This document shows positions 37,314-46,800 of a stretch of 57,576 nucleotides of DNA, one piece after another. Made by a program: the position numbers and the translations under genes. Source of the stretch: Segetibacter sp. (GTDB taxonomy: Bacteria; Bacteroidota; Bacteroidia; Chitinophagales; Chitinophagaceae). The first letter of the stretch is position 1; the number at the start of each line of letters is the position of its first letter. The stretch is from the NCBI GenBank assembly GCA_028288505.1, contig JAQBNN010000020.1:1-57576 (forward strand), written 5' to 3'. The notes beneath the pieces are model-generated. The model searched no databases. It had not been told where the DNA came from and saw nothing but the letters and a program-made list of their open reading frames with translations.

Positions 37314-39026
37314 TTAATATACGTCTTTCAAATACCGGCCTTCATCTTTCAACTGCTCAACAAACTGTACTGCTTCTTCGATTGTTTTATTGCCAAACTT
37401 TTCTACCAGTTGCATCAATGTATCTTCTACATCAACACTCATTGGTTCTTTTGCGCCGCAAATATAAATAGATGCTCCGTTTAACATCCACTCGTATAAC
37501 TCCTGTCCGTTCTTTAGCATTTTGTGTTGCACATATTCTTTTTCCTTTTGGTCACGTGAAAAAGCCACATTGATTTTTGTGAGAACGCCGGTTTCCATCC
37601 AGTTCTGTAATTCGGTTTGGTAAAGGAAATCAGTTACGAAATGCTGGTCGCCAAAGAACAACCAGTTGCGACCTGTTGCACCAGTAGTATCTCTATGTGC
37701 AAGAAAAGAACGGAATGGGGCAATACCGGTGCCGGGGCCAATCATGATGATATCTTTATCGTCGGCAGGCAAACGGAACTGGCTGTTTTTATGTATATAA
37801 AACTCAACTTTACTTTCGTTAGGAAGTTGAGAAAGATAATCGGAACACAAGCCGCACTTCCACTCATCATTTACATGAAACTTATCTCTTGCAACAGTAA
37901 TGTGTACCTCGCCACTATGCGCTTCAGGCGACGATGAAATAGAATATAACCTTGGTGCAATTGGTTCAAGAATTTCAATTAACTGCTCAAACTGTGCCTT
38001 GTTTTGCAGAGGATAAATCTTCAATAAATCAAGCAAGCCAATTTTTGTAGAGGGAATGTCTTGTGCGACTAACGTTGCATATTTGCTTACAACTCTTTCA
38101 GGTAAGAAGAAGATGTTTAGCTTCTTCTTGAGTAGTTCAAATACGGTAACATCTTCATGCCTGAACGTGAAAGTTTTATTCTTATCAATACCTAATAAAT
38201 CAACGATGGGTTCAACTACGCGTAAGGGATTTTCGGGTATAACACCTAAAGCATCACCGGGTAAGTAGTCAATATCTTCTGCGGCAATTTCTATATGATG
38301 AGTTTCTTTTTTAGAACCTCTATCGTTAAGATTAATGTTGGTTAAGAGCGTACCATTGTAGATTTTTTTACCGGTAGATTTTTTTGCAACAACAGCAGGA
38401 GCAGCAACAGTTGCCGTACCATTAGTTGCAGATTTTGTAAGTTGATTTAACACCTGACTAAACCATCCTTCAGCTTCGTCCTCATAGTCTACATCGCATT
38501 TTATTAGCGGTACTAAACGTTCAGCACCCAGCCTGTTTAATTGCTGGTCAACTTCTTCACCGGCCTTGCAGAATAAGGGATAAGAAGTATCGCCTAAGGC
38601 TAATACACCGTACTTTAAATTATCGAGCTTGAAGCCATTGTTATGTATATGATCGAAAAATTTCTTTGCTCCTGCAGGAGGATCTCCTTCACCTTGTGTT
38701 GACACAATAGTTAACAGGTATTCTTCTTTAGGCAGGTCTGTTAACCTGTACTGTTCTAGGTTTACCACCTTGGCGTTAATGCCACTCTTCTTTGCTTTAA
38801 GCCCAAATTCGGTAGCTAGTTTTTTAGAGTTGCCTGTTTCTGTTCCGTAAGCAATAGTAATTTTATTTACTGCAGGCGCAGCCGAGGCTGTTACTTGTGC
38901 AGCTTGTTGTTGTACACCTTGCTTAGCCAACACGCCCGATAAGTACCCGTTCATCCAAATAAGTTCGTCATTGGTAGAAGTACTTAAAAGGTCTAAGAAA
39001 TTTTTTAATTTAAGCTCTGCTAGCAT
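37314..39026 (-). CDS. cysJ: sulfite reductase flavoprotein subunit CysJ
   Basis: A 570-residue diflavin reductase. It moves electrons from NADPH through FAD and FMN to CysI. An FMN flavodoxin domain begins 'ITIAYGTETGNSKKLA' near residue 52. An FAD-binding domain holds 'RLYSISSSPEAH', and the NADPH site has 'MIGPGTGIAPFRSFL' near 430. The C-terminal 'GRYLKDVY' is typical. Residues 1-50 are an extra Ala/Gln-rich leader. The ATG overlaps the end of the SUMT gene by 17 bases, so the two are coupled. Confidence 0.93.
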   Translation of the reverse strand: MLAELKLKNFLDLLSTSTNDELIWMNGYLSGVLAKQGVQQQAAQVTASAAPAVNKITIAYGTETGNSKKLATEFGLKAKKSGINAKVVNLEQYRLTDLPKEEYLLTIVSTQGEGDPPAGAKKFFDHIHNNGFKLDNLKYGVLALGDTSYPLFCKAGEEVDQQLNRLGAERLVPLIKCDVDYEDEAEGWFSQVLNQLTKSATNGTATVAAPAVVAKKSTGKKIYNGTLLTNINLNDRGSKKETHHIEIAAEDIDYLPGDALGVIPENPLRVVEPIVDLLGIDKNKTFTFRHEDVTVFELLKKKLNIFFLPERVVSKYATLVAQDIPSTKIGLLDLLKIYPLQNKAQFEQLIEILEPIAPRLYSISSSPEAHSGEVHITVARDKFHVNDEWKCGLCSDYLSQLPNESKVEFYIHKNSQFRLPADDKDIIMIGPGTGIAPFRSFLAHRDTTGATGRNWLFFGDQHFVTDFLYQTELQNWMETGVLTKINVAFSRDQKEKEYVQHKMLKNGQELYEWMLNGASIYICGAKEPMSVDVEDTLMQLVEKFGNKTIEEAVQFVEQLKDEGRYLKDVY

Positions 39027-39864
39027 GTTGCTTTTCGTTTTCTATTCCAGTGAGTGAATTAATTATTTTGGATACAGGCTTGAAGTAATAGTCTTTGCTA
39101 TTACTGTTTTCAATCCAGCCATATTGCGCATGCAGGTTTACTACACGTCCAATAATTACCATCGAGGGCGATACAAAAGATCGCCCTTTCAATTTGTTTT
39201 CATATTCGTACAAGTTGCACACATGCACATGTTGCAGTGGTGTGGTAGCTTGTTCAACAACAGCAAGCAATTTATCTTTAGCAATGTTATAATGGGTAAG
39301 CTTTTCAACAACTCCATCCAAAGTTTCGGAGCTCATGTAAAACACAAGTGTATCTTCGGTTTGAGCAAGTTCCTTCCAGTATAGTTCCGTTACAATATCA
39401 CTTTTGTAAGAAGTAAGGAAACGAACTGCAGTAGAGTGTTGGCGGGCTGTAAGTGGGATACCTGCATAAGCAGCGGCACCAAGAGCAGCAGTTACACCAG
39501 GCACGATTTCGTAAGCAATATTGTTTGCAACAAGTGCCTCAAGCTCGTCTAATATGTTACTGAAAATTGAAACATCACCACCCTTTAATCGAACAACCCT
39601 TTTGCCTTCCAATGCAGATTCAACCATAATTTCGTTAATGGTTTTTTGCGACGTTGACATACCTCTTCTGCATTGCTTGCCTACATGTATTACTTCAGCG
39701 TTCGGGCTTACAAATTCTTTTAATATTTGTTCGCTTACCAAACGATCCGTTAATACAACTTCGGCTTGCTGCAAAGCTTTGATTGCTTTGTAAGTAATCA
39801 AGTCAGGATCGCCGGGCCCGGCGCCTGCTATAATTACTTTAGGTTGTTTTTTTAGTTCGTTCAT
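39010..39864 (-). CDS. cobA: uroporphyrinogen-III C-methyltransferase (SUMT)
   Basis: A 284-residue SAM-dependent methylase that makes precorrin-2 from uroporphyrinogen III, the first siroheme step. 'IIAGAGPGDPDLITYKA' is the N-terminal SAM site; 'VRLKGGDVSIFSN' and 'GVTAALGAAAYAGIPLT' are diagnostic. I start at the ATG at 39864; an in-frame ATG at 39912 would add 16 residues encoded by an inverted repeat. The SirC half of the neighbouring fusion would do the next two steps, so the cluster is self-sufficient in siroheme. Confidence 0.93.
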   Translation of the reverse strand: MNELKKQPKVIIAGAGPGDPDLITYKAIKALQQAEVVLTDRLVSEQILKEFVSPNAEVIHVGKQCRRGMSTSQKTINEIMVESALEGKRVVRLKGGDVSIFSNILDELEALVANNIAYEIVPGVTAALGAAAYAGIPLTARQHSTAVRFLTSYKSDIVTELYWKELAQTEDTLVFYMSSETLDGVVEKLTHYNIAKDKLLAVVEQATTPLQHVHVCNLYEYENKLKGRSFVSPSMVIIGRVVNLHAQYGWIENSNSKDYYFKPVSKIINSLTGIENEKQHASRA

Positions 39865-39884
39865 AAAGGAAATTCTAATGGAAT

Positions 39885-39963
39885 ACGGATGACACGGATT
39901 AAAAAGATTCAAAGGGATTTTTAAATGTTGTCAGTGCAAATCCATTTAATCCGTGTCATCCGT
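39885..39963. repeat. inverted repeat between cysN and the SUMT gene
   Basis: ACGGATGACACGGATTAAA at 39885-39903 and its near-perfect inverse at 39945-39963. It fills the 108-bp gap between the two genes and gives a long potential hairpin in the operon mRNA. Confidence 0.8.
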
Positions 39964-39972
39964 GTGCTTTAT

Positions 39973-41214
39973 CTATTGAATCATACAAGCACCCACAGTT
40001 ACAAGACTGGTTTCATCAATTAATATAGCACCCCCATTCTCACGAAGGTTACTGTATTTATCAAATACAATTGGTGAAGCTGTTTTAATTCTTGCCTTAA
40101 CTACGTCGTTTAAGTTTGCACTGCTGATACTATCATCTTTCTCAAGGCTGTTTACATCAAGCCTGTATTCAATTTCTTTAACTACGCTTTTTACAACACG
40201 GCTATTTATTTGTAAGAAATATTTGTTTCCTGCTTTTAAGGGCTTTGTTGCCATCCAGCATAACAGCACATCTATTTCGTTATCTACGTTAGGTTGATTA
40301 TCTGCAGGTACAATAGTATCGCCACGACTAACATCAACATCATCGGCTAAATGCAGTATTGCACTTTGTGGTGCAAAAGCTTCTTCAACTTCTTTACCTC
40401 CAACTTCAATTGCACTTATGGTGCTTTCAAAGCCTGATGGTTGTACAACTACCTTATCTCCTTTTTTATAAACACCGCTTACAATCTTACCGGCATAGCC
40501 ACGGTAATCATGCAAATCATCTGTTTGCGGACGGATAACATATTGCACAGGGAAACGTGCATCAATATGATTAATATCTTCTTCTACTTCTACTTGTTCT
40601 AAAAACGCAAGCAGTGGAGACCCATCGTACCAACTTAAATTTTCCCCCTTATCAACTATGTTGTCGCCGTTTAATGCAGAGATGGGTATATAGGTGACAT
40701 CCTTCAAACCCAGTTGCGACGCCACGTTAGAGTAATCAATAACAATGTTGTTATAAACATCTTGAGAAAAATCAACAAGGTCCATCTTATTAACTGCAAC
40801 AACAATGTGAGGGATTTTAAGTAACGATGCTATGATAGAGTGGCGGCGCGTTTGCTCAACAACACCTTGCCTTGCATCAATTAAAATAATGGCAAGATCG
40901 CTATTGCTTGCACCGGTAACCATGTTACGAGTGTACTGTATATGGCCAGGCGCATCAGCAATTATAAACTTACGTTTAGGCGTGCTGAAGTACTTATAAG
41001 CTACATCAATTGTAATGCCTTGTTCACGTTCTGCTCTCAGGCCATCGGTTAATAATGCAAGGTCAATCTCCCCATTTTCTTTGTTGCGGCTTTGCTTTTC
41101 AATAGCTTCCATCTGGTCGATGAGGATTGATTTACTATCGTACAGCAAGCGACCAATTAAGGTACTCTTACCATCATCAACACTACCCGCGGTTATAAAT
41201 TTCAATAAATCCAT
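39973..41214 (-). CDS. cysN: sulfate adenylyltransferase GTPase subunit CysN
   Basis: A 413-residue translation-factor-type GTPase that drives APS formation by CysD. P-loop 'GSVDDGKST' (10-18), 'DAPGHIQYTRNM' and 'NKMDLV' are the GTP motifs; 'GRLLYDSK' is a CysN mark. There is no fused APS kinase domain, in line with the APS-reducing CysH here. It is separated from cysD by 350 bp of repeats, unusual for two subunits of one enzyme. Confidence 0.95.
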   Translation of the reverse strand: MDLLKFITAGSVDDGKSTLIGRLLYDSKSILIDQMEAIEKQSRNKENGEIDLALLTDGLRAEREQGITIDVAYKYFSTPKRKFIIADAPGHIQYTRNMVTGASNSDLAIILIDARQGVVEQTRRHSIIASLLKIPHIVVAVNKMDLVDFSQDVYNNIVIDYSNVASQLGLKDVTYIPISALNGDNIVDKGENLSWYDGSPLLAFLEQVEVEEDINHIDARFPVQYVIRPQTDDLHDYRGYAGKIVSGVYKKGDKVVVQPSGFESTISAIEVGGKEVEEAFAPQSAILHLADDVDVSRGDTIVPADNQPNVDNEIDVLLCWMATKPLKAGNKYFLQINSRVVKSVVKEIEYRLDVNSLEKDDSISSANLNDVVKARIKTASPIVFDKYSNLRENGGAILIDETSLVTVGACMIQ

Positions 41215-41301
41215 TTCGAAAATTTCTAATTTTTTGAAGTCTGACTTCTTTAATCAAACTCTAATATTTTTTTTGAACCCAGCCCTTGTTCTCTGTTCGT
41301 C

Positions 41302-41325
41302 GGCCGTTGCGTCGCACTCTTGTAC
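41302..41325 (+). repeat. rep24 copy, type B, inside the cys operon
   Basis: Type B 24-mer with GGCC for CATC at its start. Together with the inverted type A copy at 41513 it gives a reversed B/A pair 235 bp long. Confidence 0.75.
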
Positions 41326-41467
41326 AGACTTTCTTTATTATGCTTTTTGTTTTGAACCACAGAATCACTTTTCGTAATAGAGTTTCACCGAGCGTTTTGT
41401 TCTTTTGAATCTATAAGACGCAAAGGACACAAAGCTTCACTAAGTTTTTTCTTTGTTTGTTCCTCCA

Positions 41468-41536
41468 GTTGGCTGTGTCACTCACTTGTACTTGCTGCTT
41501 AAAGCACTACAAGTACAAGTGAGTGACACAACGATG
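41468..41536. repeat. two facing type A rep24 copies forming a hairpin, 3' of cysD
   Basis: Type A copies at 41468-41491 (+, first bases altered) and 41513-41536 (-) are separated by only 21 bp. They make a near-perfect stem of about 20 pairs, 29 bp after the cysD stop. This could stall transcription or protect the 3' end of the cysHD message. Confidence 0.85.
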
Positions 41537-41564
41537 TTGAGTAAAGACTTTCTGTTCGATCCAA

Positions 41565-42473
41565 CTAAAAGTAACCGTTCTTCTTTCTGTCTTCCATTGC
41601 TGCCTCGCTTACCCTGTCGTCGATACGTGTTTCGCCACGTTCGCTGGTTTTTGTGGCAACAATTTCTTTAATAATATCATCAATTGTTGTCGCATCACTT
41701 TCAACAGCGGCAGTACAAGTCATGTCGCCAACGGTGCGATAACGAACACGCTTTGTAACTACGCTATCTCCCGGGTCTAACCTTATAAATTCGTTTATAG
41801 CAACCAATTGATTTTCGTATTCGAGTACTTCCCTATCGTGTGCATAGTAGATGGAAGGAAGGTCGATGTTCTCTCTTTTAATGTAGTTCCAAACATCAAG
41901 CTCCGTCCAGTTGCTTATAGGAAAAGCACGTACGTTTTCGCCCTTGTGAATCTTACCGTTGTAAGTATTCCAAAGCTCGGGACGTTGCAGCTTAGGATCC
42001 CACTGACCGAACTCATCACGTACTGAGAAAATTCTTTCTTTGGCCCTTGCTTTCTCTTCATCGCGACGTGCACCACCTATGCAAGCATCAAATTCAAACT
42101 CTTCAATTGTATCTAACAAAGTGTATGTCTGTAAGGCGTTTCGGCTCGCAAATTTTCCTTTTTGTTCAGTAAGGCCTTTCGCTTTGATAGTGTCTTCAAC
42201 TTTGCGAACGATTAGTTTTTCGCCAATCTCTTCTGCCAAAGCATCTCTGAAATCTAACGCTTCTGGAAAGTTGTGACCGGTATCGATATGCACCAGAGGA
42301 AAAGGAAACTTACCCGGACGAAATGCTTTTAATGCAAGATGAACAAGGGTTATAGAATCTTTTCCGCCTGAAAACAACAAGGCCGGTCGCTCGAACTGCC
42401 CGGCAACCTCGCGGAAAATATGTATTGCTTCAGACTCGAGGTGGTCTAAATAATCAAAGTTGTATTTGCTCAT
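41565..42473 (-). CDS. cysD: sulfate adenylyltransferase subunit CysD
   Basis: A 302-residue ATP-pyrophosphatase-fold enzyme that adenylates sulfate to APS together with CysN. The PP-loop 'SGGKDS' lies at 35-40; 'GHNFPEALDFRD', 'GGARRDEEKARAKER' and 'FPISNWTELDVWNYI' are CysD signatures. Its ATG overlaps the cysH stop by four bases, showing tight coupling. The C-terminal 'DRVSEAAMEDRKKNGYF' is family-typical. Confidence 0.95.
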   Translation of the reverse strand: MSKYNFDYLDHLESEAIHIFREVAGQFERPALLFSGGKDSITLVHLALKAFRPGKFPFPLVHIDTGHNFPEALDFRDALAEEIGEKLIVRKVEDTIKAKGLTEQKGKFASRNALQTYTLLDTIEEFEFDACIGGARRDEEKARAKERIFSVRDEFGQWDPKLQRPELWNTYNGKIHKGENVRAFPISNWTELDVWNYIKRENIDLPSIYYAHDREVLEYENQLVAINEFIRLDPGDSVVTKRVRYRTVGDMTCTAAVESDATTIDDIIKEIVATKTSERGETRIDDRVSEAAMEDRKKNGYF

Positions 42474-43222
42474 TTTTCTGTTAACATTATTTCATCCTCA
42501 ACTACCGGAGCATGAAGGTGTAATCCACACTCTTTTTTACTGTTATCTTCCCACCACCAACGGCCGGCACGAAAGTCTTCACCTGGTTGTATTGCACGTG
42601 TGCATGGTGCACAGCCGATACTAATAAAACCGCGGTCGTGTAAAATATTATATGGGATGTTGTATTTGTTTATAAATTCTTTTGTTTCTTCTGTTGTCCA
42701 ACTGAATATGGGGTGATACTTGATCACATCATGAACTTGGTCGTACTCGATGGGCTGTAGATCCTGGCGTGCAGGAGATTGCTCGGCACGTAAGCCTGTG
42801 ATCCAAATCTTATTGCCTTTTAAGGCTCTTTTTAGTGGCTCAACTTTACGAATGCCGCAACACTCTTTTCGATTTTCGGGTGATTCGTAAAACAAGTTGG
42901 GGCCTTTTTCTTCGATCAAATTCTGTAAACTTTCTGCTTGGGGATAGTACGCTTTGATCTTTGTTTCGTAACGTTCGATTGTTCGGCTCCAAACTGAATA
43001 GGTTTCAGGGAAAAGCCGGCCGGTATCGAGTGTAAATATGGAAACGGGTAATTTGTGGGAAAGTATTTGCTGAGTTATAACCTGGTCTTCAAAGCCAAAA
43101 CTGGTAGAAAATGTAACCTGCCCAGGAAATAAACCGCATAACAACGCTATCATTTCCGGCTGGCTTTTTCCATCCAACTGTAGTAATAATTTGGGTACAA
43201 GTTTTTTAAGATCGGCACTCAT
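42470..43222 (-). CDS. cysH: adenylyl-sulfate (APS) reductase CysH
   Basis: A 250-residue PP-loop reductase that converts APS to sulfite with thioredoxin. The 4Fe-4S cysteine set is present: Cys121-Cys122 and Cys204-X2-Cys207. The catalytic Cys232 is in 'KKECGLH'. The iron-sulfur cysteines mark the APS-using type rather than the PAPS-using enterobacterial type, and agree with the lack of an APS kinase gene here. It is the first gene of the cys operon, with a promoter and operator directly upstream. Confidence 0.94.
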   Translation of the reverse strand: MSADLKKLVPKLLLQLDGKSQPEMIALLCGLFPGQVTFSTSFGFEDQVITQQILSHKLPVSIFTLDTGRLFPETYSVWSRTIERYETKIKAYYPQAESLQNLIEEKGPNLFYESPENRKECCGIRKVEPLKRALKGNKIWITGLRAEQSPARQDLQPIEYDQVHDVIKYHPIFSWTTEETKEFINKYNIPYNILHDRGFISIGCAPCTRAIQPGEDFRAGRWWWEDNSKKECGLHLHAPVVEDEIMLTEK

Positions 43223-43250
43223 TCTATAAGCTCCTTTTTATTTTGAGGGC

Positions 43251-43282
43251 CGAAATTACAACGGAAAGAGAAACCTACCAAA
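43251..43282 (-). promoter_or_regulatory. cysH promoter
   Basis: On the minus strand TTTG (43282-43279) and TAATTTCG (43258-43251, one mismatch to TAnnTTTG) are 20 bp apart, the normal Bacteroidota spacing. The -7 box is about 29 bp from the ATG. Confidence 0.55.
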
Positions 43283-43290
43283 TCGGTAGG
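43274..43290. promoter_or_regulatory. dyad operator over the cysH -33 box
   Basis: CCTACC-AAATC-GGTAGG, a perfect 6-5-6 dyad. Its centre holds the TTTG -33 box of the minus strand, so a bound protein would block RNA polymerase. The same 6-5-6 plan is found upstream of the TonB receptor (33312-33328). Confidence 0.65.
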
Positions 43291-43302
43291 GTTTAGAATA
43301 AC

Positions 43303-43343
43303 AAAAAATTATCCTGTACTGTCTGACGAGCGATACAGGATAA
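43303..43343 (-). terminator. intrinsic terminator of the small membrane-protein gene
   Basis: TTATCCTGTA, 15-base loop, TACAGGATAA then TTTTTTG on the minus strand, 45 bp after the stop at 43388. Confidence 0.8.
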
Positions 43344-43387
43344 GCTTCTTAAAATATAATAATTGTTAATAGAAGAACTAGAATGGA

Positions 43388-43663
43388 CTAAGAGGCTACT
43401 AGTAATTGGGATACCGGCAGGTCGGTTTTTAAGATTTGTTTCCCGTTCTGATGCATATATATAACCTGAGCCATGTTATTACTAATAGCCTCAACAGTAA
43501 AAATACTTTGACGAAGATCTTTAGGATACATTTTGAAGTACTTTGGATTTAGTAAAACAGTCTCCCCTGCCTTAACCAACTTTTTCTTCCTGCCTTTTTT
43601 AAAGATTATAAGCCCCACTACCAGTACAACTAAAAGAATAATAGATAAACTTAACAGATTCAT
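43388..43663 (-). CDS. small single-span membrane protein, function unknown
   Basis: A 91-residue protein: an N-terminal membrane helix (about residues 4-22), a strongly basic stretch 'KKGRKKKLVKAG', then a soluble domain of some 60 residues. It has its own terminator and no operon partner. I do not recognise a family. Confidence 0.6.
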   Translation of the reverse strand: MNLLSLSIILLVVLVVGLIIFKKGRKKKLVKAGETVLLNPKYFKMYPKDLRQSIFTVEAISNNMAQVIYMHQNGKQILKTDLPVSQLLVAS

Positions 43664-43848
43664 AGGTTATAGAAATTGATTGCAAAAACTGGAATAAGAA
43701 AGCAAAACTAATGCCAGCAGTTTCAAGACAATTTTTTGTATCTGTTGCAAAAATAGCTAATCAGCTCTTAAGTAAAATTCTAAAGGATATTCTTTTACTT
43801 AAATAAGACATATTATTTATTAAAGCAAACTTGTAAGTGACTGTTCTT

Positions 43849-46800
43849 CTATTTAAGCCGAGCCTCGCTTAAGCTAACACCACCGATTAACCCTGCGGGT
43901 AAAAGTGGTTTGCCTGCTAAGCGGAAAGGTGCTGAAGTTTGCGTGATCCTATTTTCTTCAGAAAGCCTGTGGTCTCCTATAAGCCTGTTTGCCCATGTGT
44001 TTGACACTTCGATCTCTAGTTTATTGCTGCCTATTTTTAGCGCATTAGTAATATTGACCCTGTAAGGAGGTGTCCACGCAACCCCACAGTTAATTCCATT
44101 AAGTCTTATTTCGGCCATATTTTCAACCTTTTCTAAATCTAAAAAGATCTGTTTAGAAGTAGAATTATTGTCACTCCAATTAAAAATCGTTTTATAAACC
44201 GCTGTTCCTGAATAATACTTAATAGAGGAGTCTGCTAGCGTAGTCCAGTCTCTCAGTTCGGGAAATAGCACAGGTGCTGCCGGGCCTCCATGAGATTTGT
44301 TAAATCGAACCTGCCAAGGGCCTGCGATTTTTTGAATAGTTTTCGTATCTGTCCAGTTTGTTCCTAAGTTCACTTTTTTAATGGAAGTAGCTTTACTAAG
44401 CACAATAAAAACAGAAGCATTTGCATCAAGCTTGACAGGTAAAATTGTTCTGAAGTTTTCGCTTCGCCATTTTTGCGCAATCTGCACTTGCCCTGTTACC
44501 GGATCCCATAATTCTGGAACTTTTTCCGGAATTCTTAAAGACACTTCAATAGTTTGAGGAGTGTTCGATTGATTTGAAACAAAGTAAATATCCGAACCAG
44601 GTAAAGTACGATGAGTCCAGGCTATGTTTTCGGCCCGCTGCCCCCTTTCTGCTATTGCAATAAAATCAGGGGTAATACCAAATGCTTCAAAAGAAGTTGC
44701 AGTGTATGGGCCGTTAATTATTCGACCACTACCTAAGTGTCCTACTACTATTGTATCCTTACCGTATTTTGCATACCCTTTTGCTTGTCCTCTCCACAAA
44801 GCATTAGTAATACTTTCCAAACTTTTATCTGCAGCAGTATTACCAAAGAGTGTTGTAGTTTTGGAAGGTTGACCGTTCAATATTAAAGTAGCTCCATCTT
44901 TTACCAGCATTAATAGTTTTTGGGCAACCTGACCAGACATTGAATTATTATCAGGAAACATTTGATGGGGCTGAGGCAAAACAAGGATTTTATAACTCGC
45001 TCCTCCCGGAAACTCTACCCTTCCATTGTTCACCTTCGCTGTAAGCAAAGCATCAGGATTAAAACTATCGTAAGCATAACCCCTTAATGGATCAATCCAA
45101 TCTTCGGGGTCGGCCATGTTAGCTGAGTGGCGTACTCCTGCAGGCATTTCTCTCAATGGTTCGCCTCTGTTGGCTAATCTTTCTGCTTCACGCGATACTA
45201 TTTCTTCACCAAATATGCCTGGTAACGTTGATACTAAACGGTCTGGTAATACAGAGCGTCTTGGCAATTCTTCACCGGTAAATACTGCAATATCTACGAC
45301 TGGCCGACCTACTTGTAAAAGGGACTGGCAACGCTGTGCATATTGCACCCATGCTCTACCTGCCTTCCACCAAGGCTGGTCTCTTTGAAAATATAAACCA
45401 ACACCATCTAATGTCATTCCGGGTTTTCTATCCATCCATGGGTTGTGCGTGAAGACATGGTAGACAAGTTTATTTATTCCTAATGCATAATTTCGGTCTT
45501 GAACTGTTTTCAGCATTCCGGGATGTTCGCTCCAATCCATACGAACGGTTGTAAAGGCTTCGGCTTGAATGATTGGCTTACCGTAAATATGTGCTCCTGA
45601 TATTGCATCCATCATATCATTAGGTTTATCATGTGTGGGGCTGTTTAACCAAAACTCGCCCATCGGAATATCAACAGTTTTGTAGTGCATTAGCCCGTCA
45701 CTTAACATTGTTGGTGCTACACTTTCTGCAGTAAATGTGCAGCCTTTAGCTTTTGCAAGCCTGGCCATTGTAACGTAAAATTTATCTACAACCAGCTCTG
45801 CTATTGTTTGCCTTACATCATGTAAAAACTTTTCCGAAACATCGGCACTTTCAACAGGAATACCAGCCATTACAGGCAGGTAAGTAAGTATGTCATAGCC
45901 TCTCCGCTTCCTAAATTCTTCTGCAAATACCGGTGACCAATTCTGGCTACCACACTCCCAGCTATCTATATGAAATATCTTTAAAACTTTCGCTGCCAAT
46001 TCTGGTCCTGCCTGCTTTACAGCCTCACCAAACCAACCATTAAATTGTTTGGTTATTGCCTGCTCACTAAACTTATCACACTCCAATCCTATACCTCCAC
46101 CTCCTGTTGCATTAGTATGACCAGTTGATGTATGGCCTATCCTAATAAGGGTCCATTTACCAGCAGGTGCGTTCCATTTTAAGCGACCATCAGCAGAAAG
46201 GTATTGAGTAATATTAATCACTTTGTTTAAAGGTGAACTTGCAGCAACAGGCACTTGCTCTTCTGTTGTACGTTTGCTAACCCGCCATATACTTCCGTTC
46301 TTTCCCTCGTATTGATTTATTCTTGCAGCCCCCGATAACTCTATTCCTCTAATCTTTAAAGCAGGTCTCCACTTAGCTGCATCCAAATCTTCGCTACCCG
46401 GTTCTGAACCGGCTTTGTTATAAATAAAACGAAAGTATTTAGCAGTAGTAGAAGCAATAGAATGTGTTACATCTTCATCAGTATCCTGCCAACCATGGCG
46501 TGGCGGTTGTAAACGACCAACAGAACGAAAGTCAACTCCATCCTCACTTACTTCAATCATTAACCGGTGCGCCTGGTAGTTGTTGCCATTGGTTTTGATA
46601 ACAATTGAACGGGCAGTAAAAGGTTGCTCAAATGCGTATTGTATCCAACAAGTATCGTCGCTGCTAAAATTTTGCTTGTTGCCTTCCATTACAAGAAATG
46701 ATGCCTCCGTTCCTTTGCTTGTTGTTACTTTAGGCACAACTGTCTGGGTTGATACATCTGCTCCTTCCAGCGTTGGAAATGCGTATACTGCTATGTCTTT

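Larger units (their letters stand above)
41215..41564. other. repeat-rich gap between cysD and cysN
   Basis: No coding sequence. Holds three rep24 copies (41302, 41468, 41513) and fragments of other repeats (GCAAAGGACACAAAG near 41411; AACCACAGAATCAC near 41355). These would be transcribed if cysHDN is one operon. Confidence 0.7.

Noticed and set aside
39865-39912. N-terminal extension of the SUMT gene
   Set aside because: The 16 extra residues are encoded by one arm of an inverted repeat; the ATG at 39864 starts directly before the SAM-binding motif.
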